Position numbers and translations under genes: made by a program
Shown: in pieces, positions 23,572 to 36,486 of the stretch
Position numbering within the stretch: the stretch's first letter is position 1
Layout: each line of letters starts with the position of its first letter
From: Desarmillaria ectypa
Taxonomy: Eukaryota > Basidiomycota > Agaricomycetes > Agaricales > Physalacriaceae
Reading direction: 5' to 3'
NCBI GenBank assembly: GCA_030407005.1
Contig: JAUDYN010000006.1
Location: 2,976,001 to 3,040,000, forward strand
Length of the DNA: 64,000 nt
Notes under the pieces: generated by a model
The model's input: only the letters and a program-made list of their open reading frames with translations
Database searches by the model: none
Told to the model about the DNA's origin: nothing

Positions 23572-25896
23572 GCCACGTTCGGTTAACGATAAAGCCTCGA
23601 ATTTTCAAAGCGAGGAGCCTGGCGTGTCCTGTAATGATGGTGGTAAGAAAAAAAGGGAGCGTCGGAAGCACGGCCCGCCGACATTTGTCTTCTCTGATCG
23701 ATCCACGCACAGCCACCAAGGCCCTTTGCTTTACCGTAGTGCTTTATGAACAGCCATCGCCACAACATTTCCATCTATACTAAACAAACACGGACTCTTC
23801 TCAAGATAAATTATAGGTAACATGATTTTTTCGATTTCTACAATCTCCCCTGTCCTGGGGTGACAGTCGAATACCCGGCGTTCTCAAATACAGTTCGGAT
23901 TTCCTCTGTACCATTAACAAATTCGTGCAAATATTTTCTAACAGCCATCAAATATCCCACGTGAGGCGCATTGTGAAAGGAAATTTCCCGAAAAATAACG
24001 TTGGTTTCAGGCTCGTGCTATGGTAATGTGGCGAATGATACTTCGACCTCCTTCGGGAGCGTATATATACCAGAGGGGAATGCCATGTTCCGCGGCAATC
24101 ATAATCATAAATTGTTCTGGGGATTATCAGATTTAATTGACTCGTACTTCTATTTCTGAAGCAATTTGCCTGATGTTAATTCATAGTCGGGATCACGAGA
24201 AAATTACTGAAAATTACCATCAATCTGTGCATACTGATGCTCTCTGGGAAGGACCATCCGAGAAATATGGCTATCTGAAAATTCCTTTCGTGGCTTTTCA
24301 TTACTGGGACTTGACTGGTGTACCCGGCTCTCCATTTACCTGCTTCATTTAATAAGCCCTAACCGAAACGGCTCCAGAACCTTTTCGTCACATCGCGTGT
24401 TTCCCGGAGAGCGATGTACGTCAGGTTGGGACCTTTTGGTATTTACAAGAATCCCGTTGCAGAAATTTATACAGTCATCTGTCGAGACCTGTTTGAACTG
24501 GTAAAACCTGGGCCTGCTCTGGTCAGGAATTTCCCATAATGACTCTATCTCCTGTTTTGTCTGTCGTGAGTCATGGTCCTTGAGCTCAATTTCGGTTGGT
24601 CCGATGATCTATAACCTTAAAAGGAAGGAAAGTTACCCAATATGGGTGAGCAGGACTTGCGGTACCGTGCTAATTCACGCCGGGGATGAAAGCCCATGAG
24701 AGATTCAAGGAGCCGAATTAAGGCCCATATGCTTCGAGCTGTTCTTCAGGGCTCAAATGAGAGTTGGTCATCGCGCAAGCTGTTCCATGCTTGAATTTCA
24801 CGGTGGAAATTCTAGAGTGATATTGGAAAATAGGACCACCATGGTAATAGGTCGAGAGGTTTCGAGCACCAAGAAGCCAAGTCATTCCAGTAAACTCAGG
24901 CTCGGAACGTTCAAAGTCAACCCGAACTTCGAATGGATCCAAGAGAGTCTGGGTCTATTACTACTACCTGTCTCCACGGCGCCTCCCGGTTCTTCCATAT
25001 TACGATGGAACAACGACCACAGTGACGACATTTTGGCCAATCGCATTACAACTCACTTGCGACCGATCACAAGTCGCAGAATAATGGCGAACGATGGTCT
25101 CACCGAATTCTGGACATCTTTTAGTTTTGCCATCGGGCACAGCTGCCCGCAGGGAGACTCTGGTCTCCGCCAGTAATGTTGGAAAGGTGAAAAGTGCGCT
25201 TCCGTCTGCTTAGATTGAAATTTCCGTTACCATTGGTACCTAATTGCTGGTAGTTTGCGAGCAAAGCGCAAGTTTTCAAACCGCACAGTAAGTCGGAGAA
25301 TATTGCTATGACTCAAGACATCTTACAAGAACCAGATGCGGCGCAGCGATGCTTTCATCAGATTCACCACCGAGAAAGGCGGCGTAAATCTAGAATAGAA
25401 GATAATTGGCGAGCGTCGGCAGCGAGGCTTCGCGGGTTGATATCGCAATGCACCTCATCGTGCGGTGCTTTCCAAAGAACTCTTTCTCGGCCCGTCCACT
25501 TACGGCACCTAGTTTCCCGGACTTCTGTCCGAATACGCCCGCCGCCACCTCCCCAAGGACCAAGCCAATCAGATGCATAACTGGACGGTCTCGAATTACT
25601 CCTCACCCCAACTCCACTGGACAGATGTCATTCCAGGAGGTTACCGTATTTGATTTACAACTCGTGGACAGCTCGTGTACGTAGCAAACTGAATTCTGGG
25701 CTTATGAAATGGGGTTGCGTCCGATGCACGACAACACACCAGACAGTCCCGAGCTTCACTTGGAAAATTCTACTCTTCTGAACGAGTGAAGTCACTTGGA
25801 TCGAAGAAACCAGTTACCTGAACAGTAGTCCTGCGGCGCAAATGACTAGACCGTCATTTACGTTGTTCCCAATCTGTAAGCAGAGCTCGATGGTCA
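23572..25896. other. Gap before small-protein copy 6
   Basis: About 2.3 kb without a recognised gene. The left end may hold the decayed 5' part of the AFG1-like gene. Frames near 24757-25176 (+) and 25308-25680 have no domain support. Confidence 0.4.
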
Positions 25897-25904
25897 TATA
25901 AAAG
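25897..25904 (+). promoter_or_regulatory. TATA box of small-protein copy 6
   Basis: Perfect TATAAAAG, 43 bp before the ATG. Confidence 0.7.
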
Positions 25905-25946
25905 GATGATGAATCCGACACTAACGCCAGCATTCACAGCTATATT

Positions 25947-26211
25947 ATGTCTGCCCCAGAAACCACTACCAAGTTCGCCCCCGTCGACAATGCTACTGGT
26001 GACAACCAGGTCGCCCCCGTCACCAACAAAGGATTGGGCCGTGGTGGTGTCGGCAAGCAGAAGGAGGCTCTGAAGCTCCGCTTGGACCTCAACCTCGAGG
26101 TCGAGATCGCCATTCAGGCTAAGGTCAACGGCGACATCACCCTCTCGCTCCTGTGAGTACTCTGTCCAGTTCCGCTTTTTTCGCCCTCTGAATCTGGCTT
26201 GCAGCGAGTAA
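25947..26211 (+). CDS. Small-protein family, copy 6
   Basis: 70 aa. Exon 1 at 25947-26152, intron 26153-26204 (52 nt), last coding bases 26205-26211. N-terminus MSAPETTTKFAP. It is identical to copy 2 except Thr for Ala at residue 7 and Val for Ala at 25, although intron and 3' flank differ more. The conserved module is unchanged, ending AKVNGDITLSLLE. A weaker second donor (GTTCGT at 26262) lies 50 nt after the stop. Strong codon bias. No known function. Confidence 0.9.
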
Positions 26212-26269
26212 ACATTTCTCGAGCTCAATTCAGAGAATCCGGCTAGTTGTTGGGCTATCAAGTTCGTAT

Positions 26270-28050
26270 TGCTTCGTTTCCGGTTCGCTTTGCTTGCTGA
26301 AGCCGTATTTCTAGACACATGTTAATGATTGATGAAAGATAAGACATGACGCATACATACATGGATAGGGAATGCGCCCTTTATACCATTGTTACCCCGT
26401 ATATAGTTGCAATTCCCAATACCTTTCTTGATCATCTTCAATTGCGCGATGTGAGAACGGTGCCGTGGATATTTGTGCCTAGCTAATCTGCTTCATAGTC
26501 GACATTCCCAGACAGATCTGTCTGCTCTCAAATCTATGAGACAGAGATACGCTTAGCTTCATATACAGTCTACATACTTTAACCTTGTGGCCAAATACTT
26601 AAAGTTGACGCGGCAAATGCTTCCAACCAAAGAAAGCACGTAGAGCACTAATAAGTCCCCTTTCTACGACCAGATCATTACATGTCAAGCTTTCCGGGTC
26701 ATTTAAAGCCGTTGCACGCTTCGCTTAGCATCAAACCCGTCATCCCTAGATTGGCCGTATCCCCGGAACGCAGAAACGAACGCATTACAAGTATTGCAGT
26801 ATCGAGAGTAAACGTGGCACAAGTTTGCAAATATAAGTCAGAAATTGTGGGGACGAAACATCACGGTGTCGGGCCAACTAGGAGGGGATAATGGGATGTA
26901 TCAATGGCATTTTTTAATCTCCTTGGAGAGGATCTGTAGGTTCCTTCAGGTTGAGCTTGCCCTTGTCTAATCGGTAGATGCACTTACTGCACTAGGGAAA
27001 AGTGGCAAGACAGCCTGCAGATAGAGCGGGACAAAACTTGCATCGCGACTAAAGGTGATTATAGATCATAGAGATCCATATTGATAGGTTGATGAGTATG
27101 AATGAAAATCGGTCGCGGCTGAGAAGCCCTGCATGAGAACTTGAACGACACACGTTTCCCTATTGAGTTCCTAAGAGCACTGGGATTCTGACGTTGGATT
27201 ACGAGCTTCACATGGTGTTGATCTACCTGACGGTCACTGGGTCAGCCACCATTAGGAGATTCTCGTACCAATCAAATCTACTTATCTTTTTGCTTCATCT
27301 CCGAGGTCTTGCCGTGGTATATTATAAAGCCTACCAGTGGCTATCTCGTCTTTAGTTCTCTGTCGGGTTTGGAAAAAAAAAAATACCTTATATTTTTATT
27401 CCCCAGGCGGTGGTCTATTCTCGCGATCCTAACGTTTGGAGCTGGAGAAAAATCGAGGGAGGAGCAGGATGGTAAGTTGTATTTTAAAATTGATCCGATA
27501 CACAGCCACGATACGACGAGCACGCGATTGACGCGACTTGCTCTGAACCACGACCACGGTCACTGGTCCCCTACATTATGAAAATTCTAAAGCATGTATT
27601 GTGCCCTTCTTATTGAACCATATGGCCTACATTCACTCAGGTGGTACATCGTATAGGCACTCATATGGATTCCAGTCACACTCCATGAGTCTAGGACTGT
27701 CAAAATGTGGCTTCCTTTGCGATGGATCCATGGTTTTACTTTATTTCTACTTAAGGATCTATGCCTAGGGCTTATATGGCCTATCATAACAGTTCAGCAT
27801 GCCAGCTTCAATACCGCGGCGAGAATTTCTTTCTCATACCCGTGTGACTTCCCCACACTTGTAACAAGTCAGCATACTAGATCCAGGAACTCCTACCTTT
27901 ATTAAGACCACCTTTCCCTCGTCACGACCTACTGGTTCTGAATCTTGATCGAGTGATCCAAGTTATTTTTGGCTATCTCTGGTCGTCCTTGTGCCCAAGC
28001 ACCAAGACAGCATACCTTGCTGCACGTTTTTCGACCATGTTCCTGCTTTC
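26270..28050. other. Gap between copy 6 and the protease gene
   Basis: About 1.8 kb with no recognised gene or repeat. The right end is the protease promoter. Confidence 0.4.
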
Positions 28051-28054
28051 CAGG

Positions 28055-28062
28055 TATATAAA
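28055..28062 (+). promoter_or_regulatory. TATA box of the sedolisin gene
   Basis: TATATAAA about 60 bp before the ATG at 28121. Confidence 0.6.
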
Positions 28063-28120
28063 GCGTCAGGACTCTGCTTCCAGTATTATCTGTGCCCATC
28101 TCTCGGTACTGTCCTGAATC

Positions 28121-30450
28121 ATGTTTGGAGTCATCTCTCTGAGCGTTGCTCTGCTCGCAGTATCTTCTGTGGTGACTGGGAGTCCCGCTCCCCGCGTCAT
28201 GACCATCCACGATCAGCGCGATGCTGCCCCCAACCGCTTCGTCAAAGGGAACGCGGCAGATCCCCAGGCTAATCTGAATTTCCGTATTGGCCTCACGCCA
28301 AAGGATATCACTGGCCTCGAGAAAGCCTTGTACGCTGTCAGCGAACCAGATAGCGATCTATACGGGCAGCATCTTAGCTTCGAGGAGGTGTGTCTATTTC
28401 CCCCTCATGTTTATATACCTGTTTATTCATCGTTACCTAGGTCAAAGCATTCAGCGAGCCAACTTCAGAGGCAGTAACTGCTGTCACTAGCTGGCTTGCC
28501 GATAACGGGATCACTGACGTCAAACCTAGCGGTGCTTTCGATGACTGGCTGACGTTCACAATTCCCGTTGAAAAAGCCAACACTCTTCTCAATGCCCAAT
28601 ACGAAAACTTTGTACACACCGAAACGGGGGAAAGCCTCATCCGTACCTTGACTGTTTCGATACCGTCAGACCTGACCGACTTTATCGAGGTTGTGCACCC
28701 TACGACGTCTTTTGCGAGGCCTACCTTTGGCCCGAAACCCGTGGTGTCCATTCCTCTGACGTCTAACCTTACCGAGCGAGCGAATCCAGCTCCTTCGTCG
28801 TGCAACAGCATCGTTACACCCGCTTGTCTGCAGGCTCTCTATGGTATTCCCGCAACTCGCGCTACGCAATCGAGTAATCAATTGGGGGTTTCTGGTTTCA
28901 TTGATCAGTTTGCTCAAGTAAAATTCCCGGTTTTTCGTTTGTATCAAGCTGACAAGTGCTACAGACGGCAGATCTTCAAACGTTCTTACGTGCATTGAGG
29001 CCTGACGTGCCATCGACGACGACATTCACTCTGCAGACTCTCGACGGTGGTCAGAACCCTCAGAGCGCGAATCAGGCTGGAATTGAGGCTGTAAGAAATA
29101 AATTCGAACCTTTCTTGATCGTCGGGCTGATACTGGCTCAGAACCTCGACATTCAGTACACTATTGGTGTTGCTACCGGTGTTCCGACCATTTTCATCTC
29201 TGTCGGCGACGCGACAACTGACGGCGTGGCTGGTTTCCTTGATATCGTCAACTTCCTTCTCGCCGAAACTAGCCCACCTCAAGTATGTTGTTATTTGTTC
29301 AGAATCACATAGCTCAATAGCATTCCCATAGGTCTTGACGACCAGCTACGGTTTCGATGAGACGGATCTTCCGGCTAGTGCTGCAACGTGAGCTATTTTC
29401 AGAGCTGTTCACACGCAAATTTTTTCATGGTGGCGCAGACGCTTGTGCAACGCATACATGGCTCTCGGTGCTCGGGGCGTGTCAATTCTCTTTGCATCCG
29501 GTAAGATCTTGAATTATCCCAGCCGATTTCTCTTCTGAATGTGACAATGTAAATCCAGGTGACGGTGGTGTAGGAGGCGGCCAGCAAGGTTTATCTAGTG
29601 TCGCTTTTCGTTCCTTGTCTTAGTCTGACAATTCATAGGCACAACTTGCACGACCTTCATTCCCGCATTCCCTGGAGGTTGTCCGTGTGAGTATCCAATT
29701 ATGCAGACTGAAAATTTTACTTAAAATTGATGCCTGTAAATAGTCCACACTGCTGTAGGCGCAACACAGGGCGTAACCGAGACTTCGGCGACCTTCAGCA
29801 GTGGCGGTTTCTCCAACGTTTTCACTCGCCCATCATACCAAGCCTCAGCTGTTACCACCTACCTCAACGCACTGGGTAGCACCAATGCCGGAAGGTTCAA
29901 TACAGCTGGCCGAGGATTCCCCGACGTCGCAGCACAAGGCAACAATGTTGAGATCGTGTCCGGCGGACGAGCAGGCCTGGTTGGTGGAACCTCATGCTCA
30001 AGTCCTATATTTGCAAGTATCATTTCCCTTATCAACGATCGCCTGATTGCAGCGGGGAGACCGGTACTCGGCTTTTTGAACCCCTTGTAAGTGGAAGTCA
30101 AGATCGTGAGAGCGGGAACTGAAATGAATTAGCTTGTACGCGCACCCGTCTGCGTTCTTTGATATCACTACCGGGAATAACCCGGGATGTGGGTTGCTTT
30201 TTTCCCGCGTTCGATATGGGATGCTGATAATCATAAATCAGGTGGCACTACTGGTTTCCCTGCACGAGCTGGATGTAAGTGGATGGTCATTTGTTGCACG
30301 AAATAAGACTAACTCAAAATTTCAACCTTTTCAAGGGGACCCTGTACGTCGCGTCCACTCCCAGGCTGATATTCCCTACTGATTTTACTCTAGGTTACCG
30401 GCCTCGGTACACCCAACTTTGCTGCATTGTTGGCAGCGGCAGGCTTATGA
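28121..30450 (+). CDS. Secreted sedolisin (peptidase S53, tripeptidyl-peptidase type)
   Basis: Secreted acid serine protease that degrades extracellular protein. The ATG at 28121 gives a signal peptide (MFGVISLSVALLAVSSVVTG). A pro-kumamolisin domain follows (RIGLTPKDITGLEKALY; HLSFEEVKAF), then the S53 catalytic domain. The catalytic Glu/Asp pair is in AGIEANLDIQYT, restored by an intron between GIEA and NLDI. The oxyanion Asp is in FASGDGGVGGG, and the nucleophile Ser in GGTSCSSPIFASI. The calcium-site region FFDITTGNNPGC and the end GWDPVTGLGTPNFAALLAA are created by several short 3' introns. There are roughly eleven introns (first 28388-28440). All joins keep frame and the full family length is present, so the gene looks intact. 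Confidence 0.92.
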
Positions 30451-30799
30451 AGGGTTATTTCACGATGTATCTGTTATTGTTGTAAAATTTTTTAAGCAAA
30501 GAAGTTTTCAATTCATCCACTTACGGTGTCTTGACTCCGGGGGCTCATCCATTTAAGTTCATATATGACATCTGAACTTTGATCCCTTTTTTCAGAAGCA
30601 AAGAAAATCTTGCTTTCAAAACTATGTTCACTTGATCATTCTGAGGCAAACTGAATGTCGTTAATGTCAAGTGGACGTTTTGAGATTGTGCATTGACGGT
30701 CTTGAAAGCACCAAATCGTGAACTCGTCAATGGTTGAAGTAGAAGGGATAGTCTACGTATGCAGACTGTTTCAAGGATATCCGTGGTGATCGTGGCCAA

Positions 30800-31786
30800 C
30801 GTTCTTGCAAGGTATGACTAGCATCTTTTTTCGGTGGTATTCACCCTGGGAATGAAATGGATGGAGCGAAGCTTGCCGCAAGAGCCGAGGTCAAAGGTCT
30901 CCGGCGTGTTCTGTATGAATCAATGTCAAGTCCACATCGGACTGAACATGAAAAAGCAAAAACATACCAGTATAAGAATCTTCGATGACCAGATTTATGA
31001 CGTGCGTGAGCAGGGAACCTGCTCTTGGTCTAACACCAAGACGGGCATGCCTGAGGTGCAATGCCAGGCACCATATTGATTGCATATCCACCACGGAATT
31101 ATGGCACAAAAGATAGTTGACGATGCATTTAGATACGTGAATGCTACATGTCCGGAGTTGGAGACGAGGGCTGTCGATACCGACAGACCTAAGCCACCCG
31201 CACAGTGACTAACGTCACTCCCTTCGTCATGCTACAGGGAAAGAACTTCGAGGGAATTTATAGAGGGACCGCAACCAGAAAGGAAGTTGAAGAGGTTGCG
31301 ACACGAATTAACAATGTTCCCGTCCAGTCGTATGCACTCCAGATGGGGGGAGCGGAAGGCGTTGATAAGTGAATTGCCTAAGGCATCAGAAGTACGCTGG
31401 ATTGCAAAGGCATGGATCTATTTTCCTTCATCATCGTGTTCGGGCTCGCTGACGATGGAGATACTTCGAAGACGGCTAAGCGAAGATAGTACGACTGGCA
31501 AAATGGGGTCCTGGACTATCCAGGTCGCCGTCGCCTCTTCATCTTCCAAAAAAGGGGGATCTCAAGGATATCTAGGCGGTGAGGGAAGGAGGCGACGTCA
31601 GGATAGGTCACCGAGATTTCTTGGAAACGCCGACACGACTCGGCGTTGTACAGAAAGATCATCTTAACAAGAGAGGTCGGCTACGCGTTCTGAAGGAACG
31701 ACAAACAGAGTTGCAGCTGATCAGTGGAGATCATTCGTCTTCTAGAAAATTGATGATTTCGTCGACGAGTTCTTGTGGCGGCAGCT
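30800..31786 (-). pseudogene. F-box protein relic
   Basis: At 31786-31735 the minus strand reads LPPQELVDEIINFLEDE, an F-box start like those of the other F-box genes here. It is followed directly by a stop, then by SPLISCNSVCRSFRTRSRP, the next part of the same motif in the same frame. More in-frame stops follow every 20-30 codons. Leu-rich fragments continue to about 30800, but their frame cannot be tracked. The left boundary is approximate and only the F-box part is firm. Confidence 0.5.
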
Positions 31787-32173
31787 AGATCGACATCGAA
31801 TGACAGTCACGGAAAAGGGAACTTGGCGTAAAAATCTGACTCGGAGCCCGGTGAATTTGCCAAAATAAGAGGCTACATTATATTTTTTTCAAGCAAAGGC
31901 GCAGGCCCCTCCCCTCTCCTTTGCTCCCCTGGAGGGTTTGTTGCTGCTACCTTCAACGCAGTATATGGTAACATTGACCGGAAAAGTCGTGGAACGGCGG
32001 AGCTCCGTGCGGAAATAATCACTACTGCTTAAAGTCGCGCCCTTTCCACCCCAAACGTCGCTCTCCCTCCCAAAACTTGGGTTGGCCGACCTCAGCGCGA
32101 CATAACCTTTTTTGCTGTTTGAATTGAGACAGCCGCGATAGATCGGCAATTCCCGGCGCTCTACAATTCTGCA
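31787..32173. other. Upstream region of the SHMT gene
   Basis: Presumed promoter and 5' UTR. No gene recognised. Confidence 0.45.
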
Positions 32174-34116
32174 ATGATTCGTCTGCTCTTTTCTCGACCC
32201 CCACTATCCCGGATACCTTTCCCCCTCCCTTCTTCACGCCTGATTCATCCCAGCGTTAGAAAAATGGCCACAGCGTCGACACCTGAATTCGTATGTGCTC
32301 TGTCTCCGTCAATGAAGCAGTTCATGACTCGTTCTTGCCAGAATAAAATGCTCTACGCCCCTTTGGCGGAAATCGACCCAGAGGTTCAAAATATCATTGA
32401 AAAAGAGACGTGGAGACAGCTTTCTGGTCTTGAGCTGATTGCTTCAGAGGTGCGTTGTTACGACAATCTGAAACGCGCATATAAGCTGAACGGAAGCGTA
32501 GAACCTTACCAGCCAGTCTGTCATGGAAGCGAATGGCTCCATTTTGACGAACAAGTATTCAGAGGGTCTACCAGGTGCCCGTTACTACGGTGGTAACGAA
32601 TACATCGATGAACTTGAGAACCTTTGTCGCAAACGTGCGCTCAATGCCTTTAATCTTGATTCTGCAAAATGGGGTGTTAATGTGCAGCCTTACTCTGGAA
32701 GCGTGCGTCTGTCCTCTCCTCCACTGGGTCGTATCTAAAGTTTGTTTTACGTTTAGACGGCCAAGTACGTTGGCTATTGAATTCGAGCGACATTTTCTTA
32801 CCTCTCATTTAGCTTTGCTGCCTTTACCGCTCTCATTCAGCCTAACGATCGTCTCATGGGTCTTGGTCTCCCCGATGGTGGCCATCTCACTCACGGTTAC
32901 TACGTGCGTATTGCTCAACAACGAGAATGACTGCTGTTTGACTCGATATCACTAGACCGCGAAAAAGAAAATGACCGCCTCCTCCATCTACTTCCAATCG
33001 TTACCGTACGCCATCACCCCCGATACAAATCTCATCGATTATTCTGCTCTTGCTGCCCAGGCCAAGACGTTCAAACCGAGAATGATAGTCTGTGGCGCTT
33101 CTGCGTACCCTCGTGACTGGGACTACGCCGAGCTCAAAAAGACTGCTGAGAAGGAGGGCGCATGGCTTCTGTGCGATATGGCCCACACGAGCGGTCTTGT
33201 CGCTGCACAAGAACTTAACAGCCCATTTGACTATTGCGATGTAGTGACGACTACAACGTGAGTTTCTCTGTCCTTGCTTGCTTCACGCGTTGACGCGTAT
33301 CTATAGGCACAAGACGCTCCGTGGACCCCGTGCTGGTCTCATCTTCTTCCGGAAGGACCTCGAGAACGCCAAGGACCTCGAGAAACGCGTCAACGAGGCC
33401 GTCTTCCCCGCATGCCAGGGTGGTCCCCACAACAACGCACGTTCTATCGCTTCACCTGGCTTTGCCTACTATACTCACTATTTTGCAGACTATCGCTGCT
33501 GTCGCTACTGCCCTCCTTCAAGTCGCCCAGCCTGCATTCAAGGATTACGCGAAACAGGTTATCCTGAACGCCCGCGCTCTCGCTGCCTCACTCTCTGAGC
33601 ATGGCTACAAGCTCCAAACGGGTGGAACAGACAATCATCTCGTTCTCTGGGACCTTCGTCCTCTCGGCTTGACTGGTAGCAAGATCGAGAAGGTCTGCGA
33701 TCTCATGGGCATCACCATTAACAGTACGTTCATTCCTTTCTATGAGAAATCCCACGTTAATTACTTTTTCTAACATAGAAAACGCTGTCTCTGGTGACGC
33801 TTCTGCCCAAGTCCCCGGTGGTATCCGTCTAGGCACCTCCGCTTTGACGTCACGCAACATGGTTGAGTCGGATATCAAAGTCGTCGCAGACTTCTTGCAC
33901 CGCGCCGTCCAGCTATCTCTGATCCTGCAGAAGGAGGCTGGAACAAAGATACTGAAGGACTTTGTGCGCGTTGCGACGACGCAGGAGGAGGGCAAGGAGG
34001 GCTATGCCAAGGTGAAGCAGCTGAGGGATGAGGTACGGAATTTTGCGAAGCAGTGGCCACTCCCGGGTGTAGATGCAGCGACGTTCAAGAAGCCTGAGGG
34101 TATTCATGACGATTGA
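32174..34116 (+). CDS. SHMT: Serine hydroxymethyltransferase (mitochondrial, possible dual start)
   Basis: PLP enzyme interconverting serine plus tetrahydrofolate with glycine plus methylene-tetrahydrofolate, the main one-carbon entry. The ATG at 32174 opens an Arg/Ser/Pro-rich, acid-free leader ([16 protein letters not shown]) typical of mitochondrial import. A second in-frame ATG at 32264 (MATASTPEF) would give a cytosolic form. Family blocks: ELIASENLTS (across an intron), [64 protein letters not shown], the PLP-lysine segment [14 protein letters not shown] (Lys codon 33311-33313), [11 protein letters not shown] and [17 protein letters not shown]. An 8-nt internal exon (32757-32764) lies between two introns and is needed for STANFAAF. 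All joins keep frame and the length is normal. Confidence 0.95.
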
Positions 34117-34264
34117 GACCTAGCTGGTGATGCTTGCTTTTTGTGATGATGTTAGCTTTGATACGACTCGTGTAGAAGATTCAACGATCATTGTATTTGT
34201 AGTCATAAGTACTAGCGGACATTCAACATCGTCCGGATGTTATACTGTAATATTCGTGCCATAA

Positions 34265-35435
34265 CTATCGTGGTAGGAGCGGAGCTGTGCATCTCTCAAT
34301 CAACAGGTTACCTCGTTCACTACACGACGCTAGCCTGTCCTTCAAACCTTTGCATACTTGCTCAAAATGAGCGTGGCCGTATACTAGAAACCTCAGACGT
34401 GCTCGTGCCAGTTGCTCTGAGAAGAGCCGATCCAGGTCCACCCAGTCGATAGGTTCATCCTGCGCATCCAACTCGTCTAATGACCAAGGGGCTATCCCTA
34501 GATCGACCTTTTCCAGTGTAGAGGGATTTAGTTGGTGTAGGATCTTTAGGACCCACGGCCCAGCACTCGTCACCTGGGATACCTCCGTGTTACTGATGAA
34601 ATAGTCGACCCTCAGATGGCGCAAAGTGGTATTCAAACCCAAGTTTGCTGAGAGGTAAAGATCCTCTAGTATCCAAAAGTTAGAAAGAGAAATCTCAAAT
34701 ACGTGTACGGACCGCACCTGCGTCGCCCCCAGCATCAAATGACCAGAACCCGAACGTGAGGGTCTGTAATGTCTCCCCGAGGCGGGAAAGGTACGTGCCG
34801 ATGGACTGGGTATCTGCAGGTCGTACAGAATAGCCGAGGTCGATGTGCGGTATCAACGGGATGGGCTCGAGGGAACACAGCCAGCGGAAGATGTCCCGCT
34901 GATAGCAGTCGGACAAGGTTAAATGGGTTAGGCTGATCGGTAGCAGGTGTGTATCCAGGTGAGGATCCGTCCAAGACGTGTCGTGGATGGAGAGTGACTG
35001 GAGAAGAGGGAAAGACGTGATGAAATCGAGTGCATGGGAGAGGGAGTTGAATATGACTGTGTCCAGGCGGAGAATCGTGATCCCGGGAAACTTGGCCGAT
35101 AAGGTGGATAGAGGTGGTTCCCACTTTGCGAACTTGATACGTAGGGAAGTTGTATTCTGTAGGACCGGAAAGTATTCGAGGGTGCGGGAGAATGTCTCTG
35201 GTGGCTGAGCTTCCAGTACAAGGTCGATCTTGCGTAAGGTATGTGGAATGAAGCTGTTGGTATTGGCGCAAAGTTGAATGAATTTACATAGGTTCACTGT
35301 TGTTACAACAGCACGGAAAGAATGACGCCGACTCGACTCGAGCCAGTACTTGGAGACGAGACTGCACGTCCTCAAAGTCTCAGAATCGTTACGCAAATAA
35401 TCCAAGATGACATCCACAAGCTCAGCGGGAATCAT
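34265..35435 (-). CDS. F-box protein
   Basis: Mushroom-type F-box protein, probably an SCF ubiquitin-ligase substrate adaptor (inference from the domain). The ATG at 35435-35433 starts MIPAELVDVILDYLRND, the F-box, followed by CSLVSKYWLESSRRHSFRAV. The rest is Leu/Ser-rich with irregular LRR-like strands (SLSIHDTSWTDPHL; LTHLTLSDCYQRDIFRWLC). The frame seems broken near 34.7 kb, but a 52-nt intron (34666-34717) restores GGDAEDLYLSANLGLNTTL, so I read the gene as intact. An open frame extends upstream of the chosen ATG without another good start. It ends CTAPLLPR at 34265. Confidence 0.8.
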
Positions 35436-36436
35436 TGTAAAAATATTTCTTCGTTTCAAATCAGAAAACTGAGTACAAGTCTGAAAGGATGTAACTTTCA
35501 CCACTATCTAGAAATCCATCATAGCCCGTAAGCGTAGTGTTGCTAGCGAAAGCGAAGTCGAAGTGGATCTACGACGGAACAATATCTCCCGTACAATCTT
35601 CTGCTCTGGAGGAGCATGTATGGAAGGGATAAGTCGTCGAAGAGATTTGAAAAGAAAGATTTACGACGAAAATTTATGGCGGGGCGGCAGCTTCCGATCC
35701 AAATATGGCACGCAAATACATGGTCCGTGCGCAAACTTTCAGACATATATAAGGAAGCTTCCGACACCCAGAATCTTTACCACTCTGGCCTTTTGGCTTA
35801 GATCAAGTGTAGTATCTGTTCTTAATAGTTTAACCACTATTACGGAGGCACCGCCTCCCGTATTGGTTATCTAATTTTTGCCGCCCTTGTCCTCTGTGCT
35901 CTGCTTGCAACACGGAGGCGTGATGACTTTGCTACTGCAGTATCGGCTTGCGTCGTCGGGGGATCCCTTTTTCTTTGCTGTTTACTTGCGAGGACTTCCA
36001 ATTGGCGGTCTTTGCGTTGCAGCAAACAAACATGGGATAGTTGAACTTTTATTGTTAGGTTATTTACTTGTAATGTCGAAGGTGGCTGGTAGTCGGTTGG
36101 ATGTACCCAAGTTTTTGTATAATTTATTCCAAGACTGAGGATCTGTTCATAACAGAAATTTTGAGTGGCGTGTAGTGTAGTCAGCTTCATTGCCTGAGAA
36201 CCGCCTTTTGAAGGTCAACAGCTTATCTTCATACCGACTGAAGAGTTCGGTTTACGAGACTAGGTCAAGAGCGCCGAGTTTTGCTCAATCACACAAAGGG
36301 ATGGTCGGTCAAAAATGTATTGGAAAGCAGCGCTACATGTAAGAATGATACATCCATTCACTATCAAAACATTGAAGAGCTACACATTAAAAGCGCTCTC
36401 AGTAAAGCAACATCTGATAACGAAATCAAGACTAAC
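35436..36436. other. Gap between F-box gene and small-protein copy 7
   Basis: No recognised gene. The right end is the 3' flank of copy 7, with its second splice donor at 36436. Confidence 0.4.
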
Positions 36437-36486
36437 CCGACAATTTATGACCAACCTCTCCGTCACATTCAAGTACGACAGCAAGT

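Noticed and set aside
34666..34738. Apparent frameshift in the F-box gene
   Set aside because: A 52-nt GT-AG intron restores GGDAEDLYLSANLG in frame, so no lesion is needed.
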